64,000 nt of DNA from contig AP026538.1 of assembly GCA_026075535.2 (NCBI GenBank), positions 8,184,001-8,248,000 on the forward strand, given 5' to 3'. The notes below the pieces were generated by a model. It searched no databases, was not told the DNA's origin, and saw nothing but the letters and a program-made list of their open reading frames with translations. Shown in pieces: positions 23,125 through 34,857 of this stretch; the first letter of the stretch is position 1; every line of letters starts with the position of its first letter. The position numbers and the translations under genes were made by a program. This stretch comes from Tricholoma matsutake (lineage: Eukaryota > Basidiomycota > Agaricomycetes > Agaricales > Tricholomataceae).

Positions 23125-24731
23125 CTAACCCTTCTTGTGTGACCTGAATTCCACTATGCATTGTGGAAGAACATGCATGACGTGCATCAGTGGCAACGTG
23201 GCACGCACACAGAATCCGTCTTCCACCCAGTCGTGTATGCCAGCCATTGTCGTCATCGTGTCATGCTCACCCTGGATCACAGCCAAGATCTGGTCAATTG
23301 TGGGCCTTACTTTGAGGGTGATACAAATCTCAGACAGGTGCAAGCCAGGATAGTGGTTTTCAAGGACAGCAGAGCCAAAGATCGAGCAGTCGGGGACCAA
23401 GCCAGAATCCATTACTGCAGCAGCTTTGACAAGCTGATGGACAGCATGCCCAGGGAAGACATATGATGCAAACCATCAGAGAATGCCACCAGCACCCATA
23501 CAAAGTTCCACTCACAGAACAATGCAAGTGATGCAAAGTCAACACCGTGTGCAGGTACAAATGCAGCAGGAGGGATCACATAAATAGTTGTGTACAGAGC
23601 AAGATAGAGCTGCATGATAGCCAGATCTGGGAAATCCACAGGGACTGAGTTGGCAAGCTTGGGCAGACATTTTGAGAGCCGATGTGAGGTGTTTGTTTGC
23701 AGTTCCTCACAAAGAGCTGCATGCCACAAGGCTAGGAATGCCACATTGTCATTGGCATGGTTCTAGATGCCCTGGATGAGCATTGTGCCAACCTTTGCCT
23801 GTGCAAGTGCATATGCTGTCGTAAGGCCACATCCATGCAGGCCAGCTATGATAACACTGGAGTTAGCAGCCTTGCAATAGGGAGGATTAGAAAGGACACA
23901 CTGAGTAATCTTCCCCAGCAAGCAGTGCAACAAGCACGAGGGCATCCTCATTCAACCCCAAGCCAGCCACATCATCAGCTTGATACATGCGCATGCTTTC
24001 AGTCTTGCTAAATTTGTCACCACTGCAAACAACTGTCAGAAGGAATGAAGAATGTTTTTTTGTATCACTTACAGCTGCAAAATGGTTGTCGCACCAAACA
24101 CGACAGCATCCAAGTCTTCAGTGATGATGGCATCCACAAGATACAGCTTTGAGAGCGCCACAAGCTCAGCCTCAGCCTCACCAGGTGCCTGCCATACTGT
24201 GAGCCAGGTAGAGACCATGATAGTGCAGGGAACGTCACATACATCTACCCAGGGGAACCCTAAATGGTCGAGCATCTCCTTCATTGCTGCCTTCATCATC
24301 ATGGTGATCCAGTGGTGGTTCCCTTGAACTTTCTTCCCTTGCTTCTTGTTTGGTTGCTCCTGTCCATCAAAAATGAAGACAGGATATATTGGCAACCGGA
24401 GCAGGTGGCAGCAGTGTGCAAACAGCATTGCCAGCTTGGGGCTCTTGGTATTGCTATGATGATAGCATGCGGCATAAATCCAACCACTGTTTATCAACAT
24501 TAGCTTCCCGCTACCACAATAGTTTAGCATGCCACTTACCTAGCATCAATTCCTACCCGGTATCCTCAGATTCCAGCTACATTGCCAACAAACCCCTTTT
24601 CAATAGCGAGGTTGCATAATGATTCTGATTTTGATATGGGAGCAAGAAACTGATGGTGGGTACAGGGATCAGCATCAAGTGATATCACTTAATGTGGAGA
24701 TGCTCACTGTCCACAGTCCATTGATACCCAT
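23125..24731 (-). pseudogene. XPG/FEN1-type PIN-domain nuclease
   Basis: ATG at 24731 gives the classic MGINGLW start, then an intron. Later exons give APISKSESLCNLAIEKGFVG, a TGA at 24566-24568 (GI-stop-GYRVGIDAS; Arg expected), WIYAACYHHSNT, LRLPIYPVFIFDGQEQPNKK, APGEAEAELVALSKLYLVDA with IITEDLDAVVFGA, the helix-hairpin-helix AGLHGCGLTTAYALAQAK near 23850, and a C-terminal region (ELQTNTSHRLSKCLP, FCVRATLPLMHVMHVLP). Metal-binding acids are all present. FEN1/XPG/GEN1 enzymes cut flaps and junctions. Introns near 24720-24660, 24525 and 24240-24190 fit. Apart from stops it is well preserved. It is co-oriented with the recombinase 0.4 kb downstream. Confidence 0.75.
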
Positions 24732-26403
24732 AGTCCCAACAGATTATGGAAGTTCGAGACAAACTTGAGAATAGGAGTCTTGATTTTCATCTTGCGATTA
24801 TTTAAAGGGATCTGGCAGCAGCGATGAGCCCAGCATTTCCACTGTGAGCAGCCAATGGTATTGCTTCCTACTGCACAAGAACAAGGGGAGAGTTGCGGAT
24901 GAGAAAGAGTAGGCATCAAGGGATACTGGTATGAGAGAATGATAGTATGTAGCAGGAGATCCATATGATCCTGTTTAAATGGAAAGTCATATCTCTAGGT
25001 GTCAACATGACTAGCCTTGACTAGCCTTGATGGTGGGGAGAGAAGAGAGGACGGGGAATCCACACATTAATAAACATTCTGATGCATAGGGATGTGATGT
25101 GGCAACTAGAAGCTGTCAAAGGAAAACTAACAGTAAGGGAGGGTGTAAATGAAAAGCGCTGGGAGAAGACTCAGTCGATGATATATCAGCAGCAGAAGTG
25201 GACCAATGCAGAGAGCAGGACAGCAGGATATGGCAGGGATGGTGACCTCAGGCTCCAATGCATAGCAGTTGACAGGATGAAGAAACACAATAACATGATA
25301 GATGTGAGCAAGAAGCAGACAGCGGGGGTAATAGAGGGACCATCCAGGCAGGCAGCAGAGGTAGTAGAGGGACAGTCCAGGTGGGCATGGAGGATTGTCT
25401 TGCTATCTATACTGGAACGTCATTTTTCCAGCTCATGTCAGCTTCACCTGAGTTCTCGCAGGGAGTTTGCAACATACATGATACTGGAAGGGAGTTTGTT
25501 GCCAGGAAAATGATGCTCCAGTGGGGACAGGCATATCGGCCGATACCCACCTTGTCACACTAGCTTGGCACAGGGTGCTAGATCAGGGCAAGTGGGTGAT
25601 TCATCAATATGATGCCATGTATATATAGTTCACACCTATCAAATTTCATACATGCGGGAAACACGTGCCTTCATCCCAGACAAATATAATCTGCCATGCA
25701 TCCAACACCTTCCACTGCATCGACATCTCCACCTAACACATAACTGCTTGCTTTCTGTTTCCACATCACGCTATGCTGCCCATCACATCAATCACACAGC
25801 TTCATTTGTTAGTGGTTGCCCCAGGAATGGCAGTGCCTGATCTTGTTCGGTAGGTCGCACACTTTATCGATATGATGTGTACTGTTCAGTTGTGGTTTTG
25901 AGGTCTTTTCATTCTCAGGTATATGGTGTGTCAAACATTGGTGATGATCCTCGTGTATGTTAGCAGGACAGTACTGTACTGGTATCCCTGTGCATGTTTC
26001 AATCCTTCCCCCTCCCCTTCGCTTCCCCTCAGTCGGTCATTAGATCATTGCTCACCTCTCTTGACCAGTGTTTGCTAGCTCACTTCCATGGGGATCCGCC
26101 AAGAGAGAAACACAAGGGAGCCAAAGGGGAGCCTGATAGAGCCAGGGCGCATGCCGTGTAGATGCATGGTGGGTCCGCACAGTCCTATGGGTCATGCTGT
26201 GACCATCTTGTTTGGACTGTCATGTTATTCATTTGCAGTTTTACTTCTCAGGCATTGATCATTGATCATTTCAGCCCACATGCACGGTTAACGTTGATCG
26301 AACGATGCTTCATGGCATGCCTTTCCACTGCAAATTATCTTTGCTTTATCTAATAGTTATATGCTGTACTACTTAGTATTATGAAAATTGAAAATGTATA
26401 TTT
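24732..26403. other. Gene-free flank of the recombinase cassette
   Basis: No protein family is recognised; the 143-residue frame at 25082-25513 is low-complexity and spans a two-copy tandem of about 30 bp (GGTAATAGAGGGACCATCCA at about 25329; GGTAGTAGAGGGACAGTCCA at about 25363). TGACTAGCCT-type 11-bp units are doubled at 25008-25030. The right end of the cassette's element, if it is one, should lie in this stretch. Confidence 0.4.
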
Positions 26404-26408
26404 ATTAT

Positions 26409-26810
26409 TGTTAGGGCGACACCCACTATCTGCTAGCTAAGACCGTGCGGGTTCTCTCTACAAGAAGGGGGCAGGATCCATGCGCATGATGGGGAAATTG
26501 ATGGTTTTGATGCGAGGGGTTATTAATAGGTAAGTTTGTTGAGATAGGCCTTTCACACCGAAAACATAGGTGGAATACCTAAGAGAACACAACTGGGGTC
26601 CCCTAGGCATATATTTAGGGTTTATATACTATGTTACATATATTGTACATTGTTGTTACCGACGCACTCATACATGCGCGTACATTTTGATGCATGCAAA
26701 ATAAAATTCTCACGCTATCAAAATGTAGTGTCATTTGGCATCATGTAGCGTAATTCGACATAATAAAATAAAAATGAAAGTTTATTAGGTAATGGGGTGG
26801 TTTCCTAACA
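26409..26810 (-). repeat. Gypsy-4 3' LTR
   Basis: This 402-bp LTR has short inverted ends TGTTAGG/CCTAACA. The polypurine tract AAAAGGGGGGTAA (minus strand, 26811-26823) directly precedes it in element orientation. Left target-site copy is ATTAT at 26404-26408. Confidence 0.95.
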
Positions 26811-26823
26811 TTACCCCCCTTTT

Positions 26824-29800
26824 ATGCCTCAACTTCCAGGCAAGAAAATATTATGTTTGTCCCCTCTGTGAAATTTTGGTAAGGCCGGAATTTCATCCCC
26901 TCATACACCATTCTCGCAATGCGATGCGGAGCATTCAGATTACGTTTAAAGAATTGGGCGATCATGTTATGCACTCGCTTACAATTCTCTTCAGGTTCCC
27001 ATGAATTATTTTCGTTGGTATAGTTTTTCCACTTTATTAAGAACTCCAATTTGTTCCATTGAAGACGTGAGTCTAGAATTTCTTCAACTATGTATTCTGG
27101 AGCACCTTCTACTATTATTGGAGGTTGCGGAGTAGTTTGTTGGCCAGGAATAGTGGGCGGACGGTAAGGGCATAGGCAGGATATGTTAATCTCAGGATCA
27201 ATCTTAAATGATTGGGGTAATTTTAGCACTACCACATTAGGCGAGATCACTTTAGAGATCGCATATGGGCCAACTTGTTTCTCCGTAAGTTTCTTCGAAG
27301 GTCGTGGAATATTCAGGTCCTTGGTACTTAGCCATACCAAGTCACCAACTTTGTACTCTGGAGCGCGTGCTCAAGTACGATCCGCATGTTGCATCATGTC
27401 ATCACGTGCTTTCTTTAATGCTGCCTCTGCTTCCTCTTGTACCCTTTGCATCTTAGATACAAAATCTTCTACCGACTGTACTTTGACTTCCCTTCTGGGT
27501 TCTACTCCCATGCGAGGATGATATCCATAATTCGCGAAAAAGGGTGACATACAAGTAGCTGAATGGAATTTATTATTGTGGGAAAATTTGGCAATTGCCA
27601 ACCATTCGGGCCAGTTGGTTTGTCGGTAGTTGACAAACATACGTAGGTACTGCTCCAACTCCTGATTCATTCTCTCTGTCTGCCCATCAGTCTGCGGGTG
27701 ATATGCCGTAGATAATTTAGTTTGAATTCCCAATATGTTGTTTAGTTCTCGCATAAACACAGAAGCAAATTGTGGTCCGCGATCGGAGATAACAGTATCG
27801 GGTAACCCATGTAACCGCCATACCTGATTTAGATAGAGGCATGCCAAGCCCAATGATGAGGTTTCTGTAGTAGTAGGAATAATATGGACCTCCTTTGTAA
27901 AGCAGTCGCATACTACAAATATTGCATCGTACCCTTGAGCCTCAGGTAATCCAGTAATAAAATCCACAGATATATCTCGCCACGGTGCTTTAGGTATAGG
28001 GTTCGGCATTAATTTTCCTGCAGGTTTCTCTGGAAATTTCTTCCCCCTCATGCACATATCACATCCATCCACATACCCCAACACATACTTCGAAATTCCG
28101 GGCCACCAATAATTTCTCATTACTAATTCCAACATCTTCCATCTTCCTGGGTGTCCGGCAATCAGCATATTGTGATGTAACCAGACAATCTCCCTTCGCA
28201 AATCCTGATCCTTCAGTACATACACTTTTCCTTGAAACAACACCAACCCTTGTTCCTCAGCCCATTCGTCTCCTTTGATATTACCTTTCTTCTCTCCCTT
28301 CAGAGCTTTCATGGCTTCCACTACTTCATCATCCATTTCCAAACATTGTCTAATTTTAGACAACATTTCTGTTTCTGAGCTATCTATTAATAGATGCCCT
28401 TGACGCATAGCACAAATGCAAAAGTATTCGGGTTTGAGTAAGGTAACATTTTTATTGTCCTCCTCCACCCCCCTTTTATGATCAATACGTCTGGATAAGG
28501 CATCTGCTTTCCTCATTAAGCTTCCCACTTTATGGACCAAGTGAAAGTTGAAACACGATAGGAATAGTGCCCAACGCACTTGCCAGCAATTAAGCTTTTT
28601 AGCGGACATGAAGTATTGCAGATTTTGATGATCCATCCAGATCTCAATTTGATGCGTACATCCCTCCAAATAATGCCTCCATGCCTCCAATGCTCGTATT
28701 ATCCCCAACATCTCTTTGTCATGCACATCATAATTCCTCTCCACATCATTCAACCCTTTTGACAAGTATGCACAAGGATGCCATTTGTCATCTTCGCACA
28801 GCATTGATAATACCACTCCAGTAGCAAAATCGGATGCATCGGATTCCACTCGCAAAGGGCGTGTGAAATCTACTGGGGCTAATATTGGTCCCTCCACAAA
28901 CTTCCTCTTCAACTCCTCAAACACTGTCTGCTGCTGCTCTCCCCACCTCCACACTACTCCCTTTCGCGTAAGGTTATGTAAGGGTGCGGCAATTTTAGAA
29001 AAATTGTGCACAAAGCGACAATAATAATTTGCGAGTCCCAAGAAGGCTTGAACCTCCTTGACACGGGTGGGCACAGGCCAATCTGTGATTGCCTGTACCT
29101 TGATCGGATCCATTTTGATCCTGTCAGGGCCGATCAATAATCCTAGGAACTCAATCTTGCTTGCCCCAAACACACACTTCTCTGGTTTCAAAATAGATCA
29201 TTCTCTGCTAACCTCCATAGCACCTCCTGCACTATCACCTCATGATTCTCTTCATCCTCCATGAATATCAGAATGTCATCAATAAATATTATTACCACAC
29301 CTTTGTCTATTATGTCCTTGAAATGTCATTCATCATATTTTGGAAGGTCGGAGGACTATTAGTCATCCCAAAAAACATGACAAGCAGCTCAAAGGATCCT
29401 CGATGCATGGCAAATGTGGCCTTCCACTCATCTCCTTTCTTTATTTGTACATTGTTGTATCCCCATCGTAAATCCAATTTTGTAAAGACCTTGGCTTTTC
29501 CCACCTTATCAATTATTTCTGAGATCAACAGCAGGGGGTATGCGTTCTTCACTGTCCACTCATTCAGATACCTATAATCAGTACACATCCTCTTCCTTTG
29601 GTCTTTTTTGGGCACAAAGAATATTGGTGACGTCTGCAGTGATTTCGAAGGTTGTATGTATCCTTTGCACAATTGCTCCTTCAGGAATGCATCCACTTCT
29701 TCTTGTTCCATCGGAGATAATGGATATACCTTTGACTTCTTCGGCACAAACCCTGGCTTCATCTCAATCGCATGATCCCATGGCTTCCACACCAGAATTT

Positions 29801-30734
29801 GCTCAGACTCCTTCTTTTGGAACACTGACAAATGTTCATGATACACTTTTGGCACCCATTCCTCCACTGGCTTCTCCACCTTCACGATATTCTTGTCCCA
29901 CAACTGTCCTCCATGAACTGCTCTAAAGGTTTGCTTCTGCTCTTCTTTCTCAATCATGATCGGAACTTCCCCATTTGGCATTTCCTCATCCTCCACTTCC
30001 TCCATCATAACAGAATACTTCCTTGGACGTTCTTTCTCTTTCTTTTTTCTTTTTTCTTTCTTCATCTTCCTCCCATACATATTACATTCCTTAGGACAAC
30101 GAGTCATTTGTACTTTCCCAGTTTTCCAATCAATTTCAGGATTATGCTTCCATAACCACGGACATCCTATTATTAGATTGGTTTTCCCAAGATTGCACAC
30201 TTCGAATACAGCTCACTCCTGATGCTCCTGATACTTTAGTACCATAGTCACCTCCTCCTTGATAGTTCCTCCATGATTGACTGTTCCGTCAATATTGTAC
30301 ACCATTATAGGTTGCACCAGCTTGTGTGTGTTAATACCGTTTCTGGTAATTAAGGATTGATTAATAAATAATCCTGTAGCACCACTGTCAAGCAACACTT
30401 CCACATCAATAGCTGCATGCGTGTCCACTGTCTTCAGTCCCACAGTCAAGGTGATTTCAGGTTCTATTCGCACAGAGCAAATAAAGAATTTAGGGGTTTT
30501 CGGAAATGACATGTGACAATTTTCTTTGTTGTGTGATTTGCAACAGTTGTACTCCTCCTCAATTTCCTTTTCTGATTTACTCTGGGTTTCCTCAGATACT
30601 AATACATTGTAACGATTCTGGGTCACCAATGGGGAAACCTTCACTGGGACTCTTCCACAAAATTCTCCTGCTTGCCTTCCTCCTGCTTCACTTCCTCGAT
30701 TGTAGCTCCCCTGATCTTTCTCTTCTGCTTGCAA
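26824..30734 (-). pseudogene. Gypsy-4 Pol: protease, RT, RNase H, integrase, chromodomain
   Basis: The protease is VEVLLDSGATGLFINQSLI with LIIGCPWLWKHNPEIDWKTG. RT runs MCTDYRYLNEWTVKNAYPLL to FFGMTNSPPTFQNMMNDI and IIFIDDILIFMED near 29280. RNase H has LRVESDASDFATGVVLS and EIWMDHQNLQYF. Integrase has the HHCC zone (HHNMLIAGHPGR, CDMCMRGKKF) and core (DISVDFITGLP, VISDRGPQFAS, STAYHPQTDGQTERMNQELE, the glutamate intact). The chromodomain is EYIVEEILDSRLQWNKLEFL with IKWKNYTNENNSWEPEEN. Breaks are one-base gaps at 29321-29323 and 29190-29193 and TGA at 30213-30215 and 27371-27373. All catalytic residues remain. The chromodomain places it among chromoviruses. Confidence 0.9.
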
Positions 30735-31738
30735 TACTTAGAAATGTGTCCTAACTGCCCACAGTTAAAACATTTAAGTGGGGCTCATCTCCCCACTTGA
30801 TCAACCTCCATTGCCTCTGCTGGTGCTGCTGACTCCATAACTATAGGTGTCACTGCCATGGCCAGTGGCTATGCCCTCAGAGCTTGTGCCTGAGGCACCT
30901 TTCCTTTCTCGGACTTTCCTCCTGATGACTTTCCAAATTTACTACTTCCATACATCAACTTTGACTCCGCCTGTTCCTGCCGATATTGCTGGTCAAGGCG
31001 CATTGCCCAATTATACCACTCGTCCAACTTCTCTGGCATAGAAGGTAGTCGGTAGATAGACTTGAATAAAGAGGGATTCAATCCTGCTTTCAAAAACTCT
31101 ACCAACGCGGCTTCTCCCATGTCCATTTGCGAAGCTTCTGCTTTGAACTGCAAAATAAATTCATCTGCTGTTAAGGAACCTTGGCGCATGGTCTTTAATT
31201 TAGCATTGGCTGTCGCCTTTGGATTAGGGTCTCCAAACTGTGCCTCCAATCTCTCCAGAAATTCCTTGAAGGTTGCAAATAGTTTATTTCCCATGGCAAT
31301 TTGATTAATAGCCTCGTTTCTCCAGAACTGTGCTTTCCCCCCCTGAATGTATGAGAGAGCAAACATAATCCTAGACTCGGCTGTACGAAACTCAGGCTTC
31401 CTCCCATGGATGTACAATACTATAGAGCTGATGAAGGATTTTGTATTCTCCATGGTACCATCAAAGATTTGTGGGGGCATGTACTTAGGTAAGTGCACTT
31501 TTCCATTTCCGGATTTCTCCACCGTCTCATCCTCCTGCGATATCCACTCCACCATCTCCTCCATCTCATCATCTCTTTCTCCTGTCATCTCTGGCTGTAC
31601 TTCCACTTGTCTGGGCTGTGATGCTGCCAATACTGACACTAATTGCAACATTTGCACTGTGAGCGCATCAATTTTCACCTCTAGTGCTGGTATGGGAACA
31701 GGATTAGGACCAGGATTAGAAGTTGAAGGTTCGGACAT
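30735..31738 (-). pseudogene. Gypsy-4 Gag with CCHC knuckle
   Basis: ATG at 31738 starts MSEPSTSNPGPNPVPIPALE. The capsid region contains YMPPQIFDGTMENTKSFISS, MFALSYIQGGKAQFWRNEAI and LRQGSLTADEFILQFKAEA-like text (seen as MRQGSLTADEFILQFKAEAS). After a TAG near 30876 the same frame continues to the zinc knuckle CFNCGQLGHISKYC at about 30770-30730, preceded by a TGA at 30785-30787 (QVGR-stop-APLKC; CGA expected). Gag binds and packages the RNA. It shares its MSEP start with Gypsy-3. Confidence 0.85.
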
Positions 31739-32224
31739 AATTGTAGAATCTGTGATGAATCACTTCTTCGACAAATTCAAAATTTTACTTCAAGACCTCT
31801 CCAAACGTCTATGGGTCATGTGATAAGGTTCATCGAGGTTCGTCAATGGTTCGTCGTTTGTCGGGCACCTATTTTGACACTTCGGATCAACAACCCTTCC
31901 AACAGTGCCTGATCTTGGAGATATCACTGAATTCGGCTTGTAACTAAAATAGTCGTCCGAATAGAGTGATGTAAATCATAACTAAACCAGATCCGATCGG
32001 TTGTCTGGTTGCAGCTGTCCTAATGACGAGCGCTGCCTCTCGATCACTGGCAGTCGCAATGTAAGGCGAGGCCTGGCGTCGGCTTACAAAAGAAAAGGTA
32101 GATTACATATATACAAGTACTTCCGGCTCATGCCAAAAGGATGAGTAATCAGATGTGGCGCAGTGAAACAATGACGTATGTGCAAGTAAGAGAAGGCGCA
32201 CTGATATGGGAAGTTGTGTTCTTC
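31739..32224 (-). other. Gypsy-4 leader and primer-binding site zone
   Basis: This is untranslated sequence between the 5' LTR and gag. The bases next to the LTR, in element orientation, are GAAGAACACAACTTCC, which do not start with the TGG usual for tRNA-primed elements. A repeat of GGTTCGTC lies near 31840. Confidence 0.5.
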
Positions 32225-32626
32225 TGTTAGGGCAACACCCACTATCTGCTAGCTAAGACCGTGCAGGTTCTCTCTACAAGAAGGGGGTGGGATCCACGCG
32301 CGTGATGGGGAAATTGATGGTTTTGATGCGAGGGGTTATTAATAGGTAAGTTTGTTGAGATAGGCCTTTCACACCGAAAACGTAGGTGGAATACCTAAAA
32401 GAACACAACTGGGGTCCCCTAGGCATATATTTAGGGTTTATATACTATGTTACATATATTGTACATTGTTGTTACCGACGCACTCGTACATGCGCGTACA
32501 TTTTGATGCGTGCAAAATAAAATTCTCACGCTACCAAAATGTAGCGTCATTTGGCGTCATGTAGCATAATTCGACATAATAAAATAAAAATGAAAGTTTA
32601 TTAGGTAATGGGGTGGTTTCCTAACA
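32225..32626 (-). repeat. Gypsy-4 5' LTR
   Basis: This is 402 bp, aligned without gaps to the left LTR. It retains more CpG dinucleotides (for example CACGCGCGTGAT against CATGCGCATGAT). Right target-site copy is ATTAT at 32627-32631. Confidence 0.95.
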
Positions 32627-32631
32627 ATTAT

Positions 32632-33914
32632 CAGTTGGAATGGCATAATCCATCTTTTCAAGCAGGTGTAAGGTAATTGGAAATTATGTAGGATTATGTA
32701 ATAAATGAAAAAAGTGAACAGAAATGATTCGTACTTCATTGAATAGTTTGCTCGTCATCGCACACGATGAGCATGCTGTGGCGCATGGTGATGGACCATG
32801 GGAGATGGTCAGCAGATGAATGATCGATGATGATGGGAAACAGGCACATGGGGGCTGATCTGACATGATGCTGATGTTAGATGAGGACAACACCATTGCA
32901 CGCGCAGGAAATCCCTTCATGTGCAGAAAATAATATTTGTACAAAGGAACCGCCATAGCAGGTGACGACAGATTCAGAGACAACGTAGTGAGGCCGAGCT
33001 CGCTGTGCCCGCCATCTTCGGCAGTTGCCGCAACGATAGTTCTGAGACTTACTCGAGCTCAAGATACAATCTATATATAGCATATGAGGGCTCGGAGATC
33101 CCTGCACTGATAGATTTGAGACATTCTCTATTCCTCAGTCTAACATAACCTCGTTCTCAATAAATTGAGAACTCCGAACAAATTATGAGTTACAGACACA
33201 ACTTGAATGCAATGTACTTTGTTTGAACCATAACTAGGTCAAATCTTGATGAAATCTCTTAAAAGTTGGACCAAATGATGGGGAACTACAGTACCTAACC
33301 CAACCAACATACGACGGCTATACTGTCCAGATAATGGTCACCGAGATACATATGGGTTATATAAGTATGACCAATTTTACAACAAAAAACCAGTCTTAAC
33401 CAGTTTTTTTTCGGTCTATAAAAACCGGTCTTAGTCGGTCCAGTTATGGTCCCCCATTGAATATCCGGGTCGGTCCTAGACCGGTTACGGTCACGGTCTC
33501 TTGCCGAGTAGTTGTGCTACCACCACCTGCAGGATATCTTGTTGCAAGAAATACGTAAACGCCTTATCGATGCTGATGTTGTCTAACCGTTTGATCAACC
33601 CTCGATCGTCGATTTCAGGATCCCAATGATTGTCAACTCAATCATTTGTCTTGTCATAACCTGCTCAGATAATCCAAATGTATTTATGCCTAACATGCTC
33701 ATTGCTAGGTATAAAATGCCGGTTGTGTACGTACAAATCTGTCTGGCGCGCGGACAACATGGTGAACATTATCTACTGAACTTCTTATGTTCGTAAGAAA
33801 GAGATTTGGATTTGCGACGGCAACATGATCTCAAAATTCTAACCCCGCCCAGTCCCTGAACTTTGTCTCTCTCCGCCACTCTCCAACTTTTATCTTGACC
33901 TCAGATATCAAGCA
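32632..33914. other. Gene-free flank with an old repeat
   Basis: No gene is identified. Minus-strand 32980-32880 can encode MAVPLYKYYFLHMKGFPARA and shares a 30-bp exact stretch with 17388-17417. A TATA-like CTATATATAG lies at about 33069. 33380-33500 has several ACCGGT/ACCAGT half-sites (GTCTATAAAAACCGGTCTTA). The final 300 bp lead to the elongin C start. Confidence 0.4.
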
Positions 33915-34522
33915 ATGACGGAAGATGTTGACATGCTTGTACGATTGCCGACGATGGACTCGACTTGAATTCATCTTGTCTTACAGCCTGAGCCGAAGGA
34001 TACAGACTGGGTCAGAGTCACAAGCACCGACGGCTTTTCTTGGATGATCAGACGCAAGGTCGCAAATATAAGTGGAACAATGAGGAACATGCTTGATACG
34101 GAAAGTGAGTCGCCCTCTTGATTCATAATTCACTACCTGGTTACTTTCGCTCTGCAGGTAATTATGCAGAGGCAATAACGAGGACCTGCCCAGTGATGCA
34201 AAGGTATGCAACTGGCTCCTTGGGATGCTGTCTGTGTTCATAATTGTAGAGGAATAATCGTGGAGAAATTACTGGAATATATGGCGTTCAAAGCTCACTA
34301 TGAAACTGTTGGGCCCAAAGAAGAAGTACCACTTGGTGAATTCATGGAACGTCTGAATCCCGAAATTGTGTTAGAGCTGTGAGCACCTTTTGATTTCTTC
34401 TCTGCCTTTCTCCTTAATCCGTCCTCCCACAGGCTTTTGGCAGCGGATTATCAGGATGGTAAGACCTGAATTACTGTCGTCCCTTTTCCCTTGTTGATAA
34501 GTTCTTGACTTGGACAGTATAG
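33915..34522 (+). CDS. Elongin C (transcription elongation factor B subunit 1 family)
   Basis: Six small exons give a protein of about 105 residues: 33915-33938, 33987-34104, 34158-34203, 34250-34378, 34433-34458, 34518-34522. All introns are GT-AG and 46-59 bp. The BTB/Skp1-like fold is recognisable: WVRVTSTDGFSWMIRRKVAN, ISGTMRNMLDT, GIIVEKLLEYMAFKAHY, PLGEFMERLNPEIVLELLLA and a final AADYQDV corresponding to the AANFLDC end of animal elongin C. The family links substrate-binding BC-box proteins to cullin ubiquitin ligases and was first known from elongin. Exon 1 (MTEDVDML) and the last 5-nt exon are the least certain; reading through would end in GKT instead. Confidence 0.85.
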
Positions 34523-34857
34523 CGTCCAAGCCAACGACTCTTACTTGTCTTCGAGAAAACTACGGGTCTGACAGCCCAGTGCGTCTACTCGCTTGCTATA
34601 TGAAGTATTATAAATTCCTTTCCTTGAACTATGCGTCGTTTGTAACTTCTATGACCATAAGCCAACCGGGAACCATACTGACTTCAATTGTGTTGGGCCG
34701 CCGCAGTAGGTCCTCTCAAGAACCGGCCGTCAGCTCCTCGGACCAGGATCACTATTTGTTAACAAGCGAGGAGTGTGACGCAATGGTGCCTATGAGAAAA
34801 AATCAGAGCTCGAGTCAAAGACTATCGAGCTCTATGAGAGGACGAGAAACTCTAATC
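34523..34857. other. Downstream of elongin C
   Basis: A frame of 120 residues at 34510-34872 overlaps the elongin C end and has no family features; I treat it as non-coding. A self-complementary CGAGCTC/GAGCTC cluster (about 34806-34835) is visible. Confidence 0.3.

Larger units (their letters stand above)
26409..32626 (-). mobile_element. Gypsy-4: complete LTR chromovirus with 5-bp target duplication
   Basis: This 6218-bp element is bounded by two 402-bp LTRs that begin TGTTAGG and end CCTAACA, with ATTAT on both outsides (26404-26408 and 32627-32631). Order on the minus strand is LTR, leader, Gag, protease, RT, RNase H, integrase, chromodomain, polypurine tract, LTR. The LTRs differ at 14 positions, all transitions, 12 of them at CpG sites. 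Both pol frameshifts are single missing T/A bases, and at least three stops are CGA-derived. It is therefore structurally intact but disabled. It inserted more recently than Gypsy-1 to Gypsy-3. Confidence 0.95.

Noticed and set aside
19140..24731. Starship or KDZ transposon
   Set aside because: The recombinase motifs do not let me assign DUF3435, Starships are described from another subphylum, and no KDZ transposase motif is seen.
25082..25513. 143-residue frame on the + strand
   Set aside because: It is low-complexity, spans a tandem repeat, and shows no domain or intron structure.
33380..33500. ACCGGT/ACCAGT cluster as a regulator binding array
   Set aside because: Spacing is irregular and half-sites are degenerate; no gene begins nearby.
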